This document shows, piece after piece, positions 7,288-14,932 of a DNA stretch of 16,920 bases (positions are counted from its first letter, which is position 1; every line of letters begins with the position of its first letter). Under the pieces are notes generated by a model. The model did no database searches. It was not told the DNA's origin and saw nothing but the letters and a program-made list of their open reading frames with translations. The position numbers were made by a program, and so were the translations under genes. This DNA is from Spirochaetaceae bacterium. GTDB taxonomy: Bacteria; Spirochaetota; Spirochaetia; Treponematales; Breznakiellaceae. The stretch covers positions 1 to 16,920 of the forward strand of contig JAITCP010000036.1 of the NCBI GenBank assembly GCA_031283025.1, given 5' to 3'.

Positions 7288-7554
7288 ATGAGTGTACGAG
7301 CAACAGAAAGACTAATTGGCGATGTTGTAGTAGCGTCAGGGCTGCCGAACAGCGCAAAAATGGTTGTCCAATCCGTGGACGAAACGGTTAAACAGGTTAC
7401 TACGATTTGGTTTTCTGATGACCATGCGGCGCAGACCGGCGTATTTCCCGCCGGCGCGCTAGACCGGGCGGAACAAAAAGCTGCCAAGGCTGCCGCCGCA
7501 AAATCAAAAACGGCGCCAAAAGCAGCGGCAAAAAAACCGGCCCGTAAGCGTTAG
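7288..7554 (+). CDS. Small YodC-like protein with a basic Lys/Ala tail
   Basis: An 88-residue protein of two parts. Residues about 8-60 resemble the small YodC/DUF2158 family: GDVVVASGLPNSAKMVV, then IWFSDDHAAQTGVFPAGAL. This matches that family's GDVV, proline-M-x-V, W-F and T-x-F-P-x-x-A-L landmarks. Residues 62-88 form a low-complexity Ala/Lys/Pro tail ending KKPARKR, like the tails of bacterial histone H1-like proteins, which suggests nucleic-acid binding. Start choice is firm: AAGGGG lies seven bases upstream of the ATG at 7288. It begins 28 nt after tRNA-Lys and may be cotranscribed with it. The family match is from memory and function is unknown. Confidence 0.75.
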   Translation: MSVRATERLIGDVVVASGLPNSAKMVVQSVDETVKQVTTIWFSDDHAAQTGVFPAGALDRAEQKAAKAAAAKSKTAPKAAAKKPARKR

Positions 7555-7564
7555 TTAATAAACG

Positions 7565-7593
7565 TTAACAGCCATCCGCAGTATCCCTAGAAG
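7565..7593 (+). promoter_or_regulatory. Possible promoter of the murG operon
   Basis: TTAACA (7565-7570), a 17-bp spacer, and TAGAAG (7588-7593), in the 69-bp gap before murG. The -35 is good and the -10 is poor. Readthrough from the preceding small gene is an alternative. Confidence 0.3.
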
Positions 7594-7623
7594 AAAAATG
7601 AGGGATGTATTATCTTTATACCA

Positions 7624-8817
7624 ATGGGCAACAACCTGGAGGAAAGAGCGGATAACAGGGTATGCGTTGCGTTTTCAGGGGGCGGCACGGGGGGGCATAT
7701 CTACCCCGGTTTGGCCGTCGCCGCAGCTTTACAAAAGGAATATCCCTGCCGTATTTTTTGGATTGGCTCTTCAAAAGCGCTGGACAGGTCCATCGTGGAA
7801 GAAGCGGGGATAGAATTCTTTTCAATCCCTGCGGGAAAACTCAGGCGGAATTTCTCTTTTCGTAATTTTAGTGACTTATTTAAGGTTGCTCTGGGCTTTT
7901 TTGCCGCCCGGAAAATTCTGAAACGGGAAAAACCCGCCCTGCTTTTTTCCAAAGGCGGCTTTGTCAGCGTTCCTCCCTGTGCCGCGGCGGCTTGCCTGGG
8001 GGTTCCCGTTTTTACTCATGAATCGGATTTTAGCCCTGGTTTGGCAACGCGGCTTAATGCCCGCTTTGCGGCAAAAGGATCGGGAAGGATTATCACCGCT
8101 TATGCCGAAACGGCACGGCGCTTTTCTAAAAAAATACAGGATAAAATATGCGTACTGGGCAATCCGGTGCGGGCCGAATTTAAAAGCGCCGATCCTCAAA
8201 AGGGAAGGGCGTTTTTGGGGGCGGATAAAACAGAACGGATACTCTTAGTACTGGGAGGGAGCCAGGGGGCGCGGGAATTAAACGAGCTTGTGGCATCTTC
8301 CATAGACGGATTAACCAAAAATTATCTGGTGGTGCATCAAACCGGAGCAGGCGCTATGTCCGCTCATTTAACCGCGGAGGACACGGAGTTTCACAGAGAA
8401 AAATGCCAGTATAAACCGTATCCCTACATAAAGGAAGAACTTCCCCATGTGCTTGCCGCGGCGGAACTGGTTTTGGCCAGAAGCGGCGCCGGTACGGTTT
8501 GGGAATGTGCGGCGGCGGGTAAACCCATGATCCTCCTGCCCCTGGCCGGTTCCGCTACCAGGGGGGATCAGCCGGAGAACGCCCACTTTTTTGAAAAGGC
8601 CGGCGCCGCGCTGGTGCTGCCCCCCGGCAAACGGGAAGCGGCGGATCTGCTGGAAGCGGTAAATATGCTGGCGGAGGACGACGGTAAACGTGAAGCAATG
8701 GCCGCCGCTTCCGCCCGGATTGGGAATACCGGCGGAACCGGAAACATAGTCCGGCTTTTAATTGACGCGCTGAAACAGGGCGTCCAGGCTGAAAGAAACA
8801 ATGGCGGGGAGGTTTAG
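7624..8817 (+). CDS. murG: MurG: lipid II synthase (UDP-GlcNAc transferase)
   Basis: A 397-residue GT-B glycosyltransferase that adds GlcNAc from UDP-GlcNAc to undecaprenyl-diphospho-MurNAc-pentapeptide (lipid I) on the cytoplasmic membrane face, giving lipid II. Signatures include GGGTGGHIYPG (about 19-29, with His25), FSKGGFVSVP, THESDFSPGLATRLN, LVLGGSQGARELN, and RSGAGTVWECAAAGKPMILLPL followed by GDQPENA for UDP-GlcNAc binding. It is slightly longer than the usual ~360 residues. The ATG at 7624 has no clear ribosome site; the nearest purine-rich run (GAGGG) is about 20 nt upstream, so initiation may be weak. It leads a tightly packed run through the response regulator gene. Confidence 0.95.
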   Translation: MGNNLEERADNRVCVAFSGGGTGGHIYPGLAVAAALQKEYPCRIFWIGSSKALDRSIVEEAGIEFFSIPAGKLRRNFSFRNFSDLFKVALGFFAARKILKREKPALLFSKGGFVSVPPCAAAACLGVPVFTHESDFSPGLATRLNARFAAKGSGRIITAYAETARRFSKKIQDKICVLGNPVRAEFKSADPQKGRAFLGADKTERILLVLGGSQGARELNELVASSIDGLTKNYLVVHQTGAGAMSAHLTAEDTEFHREKCQYKPYPYIKEELPHVLAAAELVLARSGAGTVWECAAAGKPMILLPLAGSATRGDQPENAHFFEKAGAALVLPPGKREAADLLEAVNMLAEDDGKREAMAAASARIGNTGGTGNIVRLLIDALKQGVQAERNNGGEV

Positions 8818-8819
8818 CC

Positions 8820-9278
8820 GTGCAAACTCTTGATTTGATTTTTGTTATACTCATTGGACTCCTGGTTCTGCGGGGTTTTTTGAAAGGCTTTACCGGGGAA
8901 TTTTTTTCCATCGCCTCAGTAACGCTGGGCATCATCGGGTCGGTTTTGTTTTTTAAGAACGGCGCCGCTTTTATACGCCTCCGGTATTTGCAGATGGATA
9001 TTCTTCCGGAAATAATCGCTTTCCTGGCTATCTTCATTGTAGTGTTTATCGCCGGAAAAATTCTTGAACATATCATAAAGGATATTATCAAGCATCTTAA
9101 TCTTCATGCTTTTGACAAGGTGCTGGGAATTTTTCTGGGATTGGCGGAGGGCTTTGCCCTTATTGTTGTGGCGCTTTTTATTTTAATAAAACAGCCCCTC
9201 TTTGATCCCATTATACTTTTCAAGGATAGTTTCTTTGTCCGGTTTTTTTTGCCGCTTATAAGGGGGGGCCGTGTTTGA
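8820..9278 (+). CDS. cvpA: CvpA-family membrane protein
   Basis: A 152-residue inner-membrane protein. Four hydrophobic segments are visible: about 5-20, 28-46, 62-82 and 103-124. It has the CvpA opening LDLIFVILIGLLVLRGFLKG followed by GFTGEFFSIAS, and a later FDKVLGIFLGLAEGF motif typical of the family. CvpA was named for colicin V production; in other bacteria it is linked to envelope integrity, but its biochemical role is unsettled. A GTG start at 8820 is preceded by GGGGAGG about seven bases upstream, inside the end of murG. The gene starts 2 nt after murG and overlaps the next gene by 8 bp. Confidence 0.9.
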   Translation: MQTLDLIFVILIGLLVLRGFLKGFTGEFFSIASVTLGIIGSVLFFKNGAAFIRLRYLQMDILPEIIAFLAIFIVVFIAGKILEHIIKDIIKHLNLHAFDKVLGIFLGLAEGFALIVVALFILIKQPLFDPIILFKDSFFVRFFLPLIRGGRV

Positions 9279-10626
9279 TAACATACTCCATCAAGACCGG
9301 GTTCTTAATCAATTAAAGACAGATATTGATTCTGGAACTCTTGCCCCTTCCATCTTGTTTTCCGGCCCTGAATATGCGGGCAAGGGAACGGCGGCGCTGG
9401 AACTGGCCCGCTGCCTTTGCTGTGAGGACGAGTCAAACCGGGGCAGATGGAACTGTTCCTGCCCGTCCTGCCTGCGGCACCGGAATCTTGTTTCGCCGGA
9501 TTTGCTGCTGCTGGGGAAGCGCCGCTTTTTTGAAGAAGCCGCCGCCGCTTCCGGAGCATTTCAGCGCCATCCGGAAAATGCCGGAAGCAGGATGCTCTTT
9601 GTCCGCGCCGTCCGTAAACTGCTTGCCCGGTTTAATGAAATTCTTTGGGAGGATGATCCCGCTCTGGGAAAGCTTAAATCCCAAATAGGCGCTTTGGAAG
9701 AAGAACTGGAGGATTTTGAAGAAAGCGCGGAAGCTGACTGCTGTGAAAAAATTGTCAAAAAGGCCGCCAAACTGGAAACTGAAGGGCTGGGGGAACATAT
9801 CCCCATTGCCCGGATACGCAAGGCCGCTTATTGGGGGCATCTGGCGCCACTGGGCAGGCATAAGTGTATAATAATAGAAGGTGCGGAAAATATGCAGGAA
9901 GGGGCAAAAAATTCGCTCCTTAAAATTCTGGAAGAACCGCCGCCCCGGCTTACGCTCATTCTGACCAGCGCCCACCCCATGAGCCTTTTGCCTACGATGC
10001 TTTCCAGACTTAGGGAGTACCGTTTTGCCAAACGGAGCGCCAAAGAAGAAGCGGATGTGATCAGCCGGATTTTCCGGGAAGACAATCCGGAAAAAGGAAT
10101 TGTAACAGAGGGAAATTCCTTGATGCAAACGTATCTGGCTTCATTCCTTCCGGTTAAGAGTGAGACCCTTTATGCAGTGGGAGCTTTTTGCGCTGCCTCC
10201 GCCGCGGCGGAAGCGGTACGGGAACTCCGGGCCTGTGGGCGGGAAATCCCTCCGGTTCTGGCGGATTTGGGGAAATTCGCCGCCCCTATTGCGGAAAAAG
10301 GGGGAATGGGCCGCCCTGCGGGGAGCGTAAAAACCGCCCTGGCAAAAGTCCTTGATGCGGCGGAACGCTTTGAGATGCCCGGCCTCTTTATCCGGTTTTT
10401 ACAGCAATGCGCCGCCCTCATTTCCGCATGGCTCCGTAACGGGACTGAGGTTGTTTACGGAATAACTGACGCCGCTTGCGGCATGGAGAAGGCCGTCTGG
10501 GCGGGTTTGTGGCGGCAGGAACTGGAACGCGCCAGGGTGGAAAATGATTTGTATAATATAAGCCCGCCTATGGCGCTGGAACGGCTTTTTGAAGCTCTTA
10601 AAACAGGAATGGTATGCGGCAGATAA
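9271..10626 (+). CDS. holB: Clamp-loader subunit, DNA polymerase III delta'/gamma-like
   Basis: A 451-residue AAA+ clamp-loader protein, expected to help load the sliding clamp. Residues 32-40 (GPEYAGKGT) are a P-loop. A cysteine-rich zinc module follows (C48, C50, C51, C62, C64, C67), and IIEGAENMQEGAKNSLLKIL with EEPPPRLTLILTSAH is the classic delta'/gamma region. Two features are odd. About 100 charged residues, with a coiled-coil-like ALEEELEDFEES, separate the zinc module from that core. The trans-acting SRC motif appears as SRL. Delta' versus gamma cannot be settled from one gene; length fits neither E. coli delta' (334) nor full DnaX. A GTG start at 9271 follows AGGGGGGG and overlaps cvpA. 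Confidence 0.82.
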   Translation: MFDNILHQDRVLNQLKTDIDSGTLAPSILFSGPEYAGKGTAALELARCLCCEDESNRGRWNCSCPSCLRHRNLVSPDLLLLGKRRFFEEAAAASGAFQRHPENAGSRMLFVRAVRKLLARFNEILWEDDPALGKLKSQIGALEEELEDFEESAEADCCEKIVKKAAKLETEGLGEHIPIARIRKAAYWGHLAPLGRHKCIIIEGAENMQEGAKNSLLKILEEPPPRLTLILTSAHPMSLLPTMLSRLREYRFAKRSAKEEADVISRIFREDNPEKGIVTEGNSLMQTYLASFLPVKSETLYAVGAFCAASAAAEAVRELRACGREIPPVLADLGKFAAPIAEKGGMGRPAGSVKTALAKVLDAAERFEMPGLFIRFLQQCAALISAWLRNGTEVVYGITDAACGMEKAVWAGLWRQELERARVENDLYNISPPMALERLFEALKTGMVCGR

Positions 10627-11909
10627 TTAAAGGGGCGATGCAAAAAATCAGCAAGCTGACCCCCGAACAGATTAGCGGCCTCTTTACTTCCATGGTGGAC
10701 GACATAGACCGGCTTGAGACCGTGCTGGAATCCCTTGCTGAAGGGATACTTGTTTGTGATTCGGAACACTGCCTTGTTCTGGCAAATAAATTTTCGGAAC
10801 GTTTTTTGCCCCTTTCCCGGCGGGGGGAAGATCCGGTGCGGATTTGGGCTCTTGTACGGGACGATTCAATCGCCGCTTTTCTTAAAGAAACCCTGCTTTC
10901 AGGCGACAGGGCGGACGGCAGGGAATTTGAAACCGAGGCGAAGGGAATCCAGCGGCTTTTGTCGATCAGCATCTTCCCCCTTGTCAAAGATTACCATGTT
11001 ACCGGTTCCCTTATTCACGTAGACGATATTACCGAAAAACGGCGGAAGGAAGCCCGGATGCGGCAGATTGAAAACCTGGCAAGCCTTACAACCCTGGCGG
11101 CGGGGGTAGCCCACGAGATAAAGAACCCCCTTGGTTCCATTTCTATCTATATTCAACTTTTGCAAAAGGCATTTGCAAAGAACGAGGAACTCTATTTTCT
11201 TTCCCATCCGGAAGACAGGCCGGACCCGAATTTTACCGTCGGCGAGCGCGGGCCCACTGCTTATTTTGTCACGTTCCACCGGTATATGGACGTGATCAAC
11301 GAGGAAATTGACCGGCTTAACCACATTGTGGTAGATTTTCTTTTTGCCGTCCGTCCCATGAACCTGAATCTGCGGGAGGCGAATATAAACGCGTTAATCC
11401 GGGAACTGGTTGAATTTACCGCTTACGAACTGCAAAACACCCATGTTACAACGGTGTTGGAACTGGATGAAAATCTTCCGCTCCTGGATTTTGACATTCA
11501 GTTGATGAAACAGGCCCTCTTAAACCTTATCCAGAATGCGGCAGCCGCCATGAAGGGAGGGGGAAAGCTTACCCTTAGAACGGAACGGAAAGATACCGAA
11601 GCGGTGATTAGCGTTATTGATACCGGGGCGGGGATTCCCGAACAAAACATGGCTAAAATTTTTGAACCGTACTTTACCACCAAGGAACGGGGATCGGGGC
11701 TGGGGCTTACGCTTGTTTTTAAGATAGTCCGTGAACACCGGGGAGAAATAACCGCCGCTTCTGTTGAAGGGGAGGGAACCTGTTTTACCATCACCCTTCC
11801 CATATTCCAACGGGGCAGGCATCTCCTTTCCGCCGGTGAAGAAGACAGGCACGCCGCTGTTCAGGTCCGGCAGGAATATACCGGCAGATTAATACCGGAG
11901 GCGCTATGA
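10614..11909 (+). CDS. Cytoplasmic PAS-containing histidine kinase (AtoS/NtrB-like)
   Basis: A 431-residue sensor kinase without signal peptide or membrane segments, so it should sense an internal signal. Residues about 20-140 form a PAS-like domain (LESLAEGILVCDSEHCLVLAN). The H box is GVAHEIKNPLGSI with His167 as phosphoacceptor. The ATPase domain has an N box (N304-N308), G1 box DTGAGIPEQNM (D336), F box FEPYFTTKE and G2 GSGLGL (360-365). Between the two dimerisation helices there is an extra ~35 residues (about 187-221). The ATG at 10614 has AGGA five bases upstream and overlaps the clamp-loader gene by 13 bp; an internal ATG at 10638 follows AAAGGGG and is an alternative. Its partner is the overlapping response regulator. 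Confidence 0.9.
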   Translation: MRQIIKGAMQKISKLTPEQISGLFTSMVDDIDRLETVLESLAEGILVCDSEHCLVLANKFSERFLPLSRRGEDPVRIWALVRDDSIAAFLKETLLSGDRADGREFETEAKGIQRLLSISIFPLVKDYHVTGSLIHVDDITEKRRKEARMRQIENLASLTTLAAGVAHEIKNPLGSISIYIQLLQKAFAKNEELYFLSHPEDRPDPNFTVGERGPTAYFVTFHRYMDVINEEIDRLNHIVVDFLFAVRPMNLNLREANINALIRELVEFTAYELQNTHVTTVLELDENLPLLDFDIQLMKQALLNLIQNAAAAMKGGGKLTLRTERKDTEAVISVIDTGAGIPEQNMAKIFEPYFTTKERGSGLGLTLVFKIVREHRGEITAASVEGEGTCFTITLPIFQRGRHLLSAGEEDRHAAVQVRQEYTGRLIPEAL

Positions 11910-13285
11910 AATTCCGCCTATTAATCGCTGACGATGAAAAAAACATCCGTGAAGGCCTGGCCGCGGCCCTGGAAATGGATGGTTATGAAGCAGTAACCGC
12001 CGCAGACGGAACGGAAGCATGGCGGCGTTTTGAAAAGGGGGATATTGATCTGGTTATTACCGACCTCCGTATGCCCGGCATAAGCGGCGAGGAATTGCAG
12101 CGGAAAATAGGGGAAGAAGCTCCGGAGCTTCCGGTGATAATCCTTACCGGGCACGGAACGGTGGAAAACGCCGTAGCGGTTATGAGGAACGGGGCCTACG
12201 ATTTTCTTACCAAGCCCGTCAATCTGGATCATCTTTCCATGCTGGTCAATCGGGCTCTGGCGAACCGCGAACTTTCCCTTAAGCATAAAACGCTGGAAGA
12301 TGAGTTGGCAAAAAGCAACCAGTTCAAAACCATGACAGGTTCCAGCGCCGCAATGAGCCAGGTTTTTGACATGATAAGCCGGGCCGCCCCGGCCAAGGCA
12401 TCGATACTTATCACCGGCGAATCCGGGGTGGGGAAGGAGCTGGTGGCCGATGCCCTGCACGAGCTTTCCCCCCGGAAAGGGAAACCTCTGATCAAGGTTC
12501 ACTGTGCCGCCATCCCCGACAGCCTTATAGAAAGCGAACTTTTTGGCCATGAAAAAGGGGCTTTTACCGGAGCGGTTTCACGCCGCCGGGGCCGCTTTGA
12601 ACTTGCCAATGAAGGAACCCTCTTTCTTGATGAAATCGGAGAGATTGAACAGAACATCCAGATAAAGCTGCTGCGGGTTCTTCAGGAACGGAAATTTGAG
12701 CGGGTTGGGGGGGAAGAAACCATTGAGACCGATGTGCGGATTATCGCCGCCACTAACCGCGATCTAAAAACGGAAATTGAAAAGGGGGCGTTTAGGGAGG
12801 ATTTGTACTTCCGCCTTAATGTGGTAAATATCCGGGTCCCCCCCCTGCGGGAACGGAAAGACGATTTGCCCATCCTTATCAGCACTTTTTTACGGGAATT
12901 CTCCCGGGAAAACGGCAAACAAATAGAAGGTATTAATGAAAAGGCCCAGGCCGCCATGTACAACTATGACTGGCCCGGCAATGTGCGGGAACTGCGGAAC
13001 TGTGTGGAAAGCGCCGTAGTTATGGCCCGTGGAAACATTATTACGGAAGCTGACCTGCCCCCTACGATCAGCCTGCGGAGCGATGAAAAGTGGATACACA
13101 TTCCGGTGGGAACAACTTTGGATGAGTCTGAACGGCTCATCATTCAGGATACCTTAAACTCCTTCAAGGGCAACAAGACCAAAACCGCGGAAGTCCTGGG
13201 GATAGGCAGAAAAACGCTTCACCGGAAACTTGGCATCACTGCCGATTCCTGTACAGAAGCGGATGATGATCAAGAACCAGACTGA
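11906..13285 (+). CDS. Sigma-54-dependent response regulator (AtoC/NtrC-like)
   Basis: A 459-residue enhancer-binding activator in three parts. The receiver (1-120) has the acidic pocket D9/D10, phosphoacceptor D53, and TGHGTVENAV followed by K-P. The AAA+ domain (~145-375) has Walker A GESGVGKE at 171-178, the sigma-54-contacting GAFTGA loop at 218-223, LFLDEIGE as Walker B, and RIIAATNRDL. A C-terminal Fis-type helix-turn-helix follows (TKTAEVLGIGRKTLHRKL). The ATG overlaps the kinase stop (ATGA at 11906-11909) after GGAGG at 11897-11901, so kinase and regulator are made together. I saw no obvious sigma-54 promoter in the window, so targets are probably elsewhere. Its last 16 bp overlap the convergent deaminase gene. 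Confidence 0.94.
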   Translation: MKFRLLIADDEKNIREGLAAALEMDGYEAVTAADGTEAWRRFEKGDIDLVITDLRMPGISGEELQRKIGEEAPELPVIILTGHGTVENAVAVMRNGAYDFLTKPVNLDHLSMLVNRALANRELSLKHKTLEDELAKSNQFKTMTGSSAAMSQVFDMISRAAPAKASILITGESGVGKELVADALHELSPRKGKPLIKVHCAAIPDSLIESELFGHEKGAFTGAVSRRRGRFELANEGTLFLDEIGEIEQNIQIKLLRVLQERKFERVGGEETIETDVRIIAATNRDLKTEIEKGAFREDLYFRLNVVNIRVPPLRERKDDLPILISTFLREFSRENGKQIEGINEKAQAAMYNYDWPGNVRELRNCVESAVVMARGNIITEADLPPTISLRSDEKWIHIPVGTTLDESERLIIQDTLNSFKGNKTKTAEVLGIGRKTLHRKLGITADSCTEADDDQEPD

Positions 13286-13764
13286 TTATCGTATTGCTGT
13301 ACTTCGTTGCTGACATATTCCAGATTTATCCCCGTCCTGGAAAACATTTCTTCCGAATCGGTGGCGTCGTGGTAGCGCCGCTGGCTGACCACGCGGATTA
13401 TCCCGCAATTGATGATCAGCATGGCGCAGGTTCTGCAGGGCGTCATGCGGCAGTAAAGGGTTGCCCCTGCAATGGCTATGCCCCGTTTGGCGGCCTGGCA
13501 GATGGCGTTCTGCTCCGCATGAACCGTCCTGACGCAGTGGGTGGTAATGCTGCCGTCCCCGTGAACCATCTGTTTAAGCTGGTGCCCCGCTTCGTCGCAG
13601 TGGGGCAGCCCTGCCGGGGAGCCAACATAGCCGGTTACCAGTAGTTGGTTGTCTTTTGCGATTACGCAGCCTGAACGGCCCCTGTCGCAGGTGGCCCGTT
13701 TGGAGATAGCTTCGCAAACTTCCATAAAGTATTCATCCCATCCGGGGCGGCGGTAGTTTTCCAT
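13270..13764 (-). CDS. dCMP deaminase (ComEB-like cytidine/deoxycytidylate deaminase)
   Basis: A 164-residue zinc deaminase expected to convert dCMP to dUMP for dTMP synthesis. The catalytic site is intact: H82-A-E84 (HAEQNAI) and P109-C110-x-x-C113. An extra Cys/His set (C26, C56, H61, H76, C77) resembles the structural zinc site of T4-type dCMP deaminases. The opening WDEYFMEVCEAISKRATCDR and the segment VGSPAGLPHCDE are also family-typical. Start at 13764 has only a weak AGGAT close by, and the predicted start of transcription leaves a leader of a few bases. It converges on the response regulator, overlapping 16 bp, and is divergent from the hydrolase gene. Confidence 0.92.
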   Translation of the reverse strand: MENYRRPGWDEYFMEVCEAISKRATCDRGRSGCVIAKDNQLLVTGYVGSPAGLPHCDEAGHQLKQMVHGDGSITTHCVRTVHAEQNAICQAAKRGIAIAGATLYCRMTPCRTCAMLIINCGIIRVVSQRRYHDATDSEEMFSRTGINLEYVSNEVQQYDNQSGS

Positions 13765-13771
13765 GATCCTA

Positions 13772-13804
13772 TTGTACTATAAAAAACCATGCTGCATAAT
13801 ACAA
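13772..13804. promoter_or_regulatory. Face-to-face promoters for dCMP deaminase and hydrolase genes
   Basis: Plus strand: TTGTAC (13772-13777), 17 bp, CATAAT (13795-13800), leading to the hydrolase at 13820. Minus strand: TTGTAT (13804-13799), 17 bp, TATAGT (13781-13776), leading to the deaminase at 13764. Each -35 overlaps the other promoter's -10, so the two should compete for polymerase. TTGTAC is also the -35 of the cheW promoter. Confidence 0.5.
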
Positions 13805-13819
13805 ATAAGGAGAAGAGGC

Positions 13820-14686
13820 ATGAATAAAAAAATTGTGTTTGGATTGGTTTTAAGCGTAATGGCTGCGGGCGTTTATGCGGATGAAAGCGACGGTATATTC
13901 AGCTTTAGAGTGGGACAATTTGAGGTTTATATGCTGGTAGAAACCCAGCGTGAAGGGAACGCGGGAATTCTGATTGGAGCGGATGGAGCCGTCCTCAAGA
14001 AATATATTCCCTCCGGAAGCTTTTTCCATTCAACCAATACTTTTCTTATAAAAGCGCCGGGGCGGAATATTCTGGTGGATACCGGATTTGGCGGCGCGGT
14101 TTTTGACAAGATAAAGAAACTTGGAGTAGAAGCGGGCAAGATTGACGCGGTGCTCCTTACCCATATGCACGGGGATCATATAGGCGGCCTCCAAAAAGAC
14201 GGCAAGGCTCTGTTCCCCAATGCAAAAATTTATCTGGCTTCCCGTGAACTGGAATATTGGACAAAGACAAACGTAAACCAGGGAGCGGTGGCGGCCCTTG
14301 CGCCCTATGGTTCGCGGGTGGAAACTTTTGAACCGGGCAAGCTGGGATCAAAATTAAAGGAAATACTTCCCGGGATCAGCCCCATTGCCGCCTATGGGCA
14401 TACGCCGGGCCATACGGTCTTTTTGGTAGAAAACAGCGGGGCTAAATTGATCATCTGGGGCGATCTTTTACACGTGGCCCTTGTCCAGTTCCCCGTTCCC
14501 GAAATTTCCGCAAGTTACGACATGGACACCAAAGCCGCCGCCAGAATACGCAGACAAGTTTTTGACTATGCGGCAAAGAACAAAATCCCCGGGGCGGGTA
14601 TGCATCAGGTTTTTCCGGGCGTTGGTACGGTGGAAAAAGACGGCAAGGGGTTCCGGTTTGTCCCCGCAAATATACCCGCAAACTGA
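13820..14686 (+). CDS. Secreted metallo-beta-lactamase-fold hydrolase
   Basis: A 288-residue MBL-fold protein with an N-terminal signal peptide (MNKKIVFGLVLSVMAAGVYA, cut before DES), so periplasmic or exported. Zinc ligands fit the dinuclear site: H115, H117, D119 and H120 in THMHGDHIGG, H194 in YGHTPGH, D215 in IWGDLLH, and H262 near the end. The GHTPGH and GDLLH pattern resembles the lactonase-like branch of the superfamily, but substrate cannot be told from sequence. I chose the ATG at 13820 because AAGGAG with more purines lies just upstream and the signal peptide begins there. The last eight codons, which read VPANIPAN, are part of a 276-bp inverted repeat whose other arm lies downstream. 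Confidence 0.88.
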   Translation: MNKKIVFGLVLSVMAAGVYADESDGIFSFRVGQFEVYMLVETQREGNAGILIGADGAVLKKYIPSGSFFHSTNTFLIKAPGRNILVDTGFGGAVFDKIKKLGVEAGKIDAVLLTHMHGDHIGGLQKDGKALFPNAKIYLASRELEYWTKTNVNQGAVAALAPYGSRVETFEPGKLGSKLKEILPGISPIAAYGHTPGHTVFLVENSGAKLIIWGDLLHVALVQFPVPEISASYDMDTKAAARIRRQVFDYAAKNKIPGAGMHQVFPGVGTVEKDGKGFRFVPANIPAN

Positions 14687-14691
14687 TAAAT

Positions 14692-14733
14692 GCTCCGGCC
14701 TTTTACCCTGCCGAAACAACAGCCGGGTGTTTC
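14692..14733 (-). repeat. Module C, inverted copy
   Basis: Reverse-complement copy of module C (GAAACACCCGGC ... GGGTAAAAGGCCGGAGC). It forms part of the left arm of the long inverted repeat, pairs with the C copy at 14867-14908, and recurs at 15066. Confidence 0.7.
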
Positions 14734-14866
14734 TGATTTTTGGGGGAGGCGCACTACAAAATAATGGTGGGGCCTGTCTCTTGCATACGCACCCTAAGGT
14801 TTTAGGGCACGTATGCAAGAGACACCCACCTCCGCTTTTACCGTATGTGCGCCTCCTACATCCCCG

Positions 14867-14908
14867 GAAACACCCGGCAATTATTGCGAATGGGTAATAG
14901 GCCGGAGC
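14867..14908 (+). repeat. Module C, copy in the right arm
   Basis: GAAACACCCGGCAATTA, a variable centre, then GGGTAATAGGCCGGAGC. Nearly the same as 15066-15106. Confidence 0.75.
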
Positions 14909-14932
14909 CTTTCAGCAATGCGGGTATTTTTG

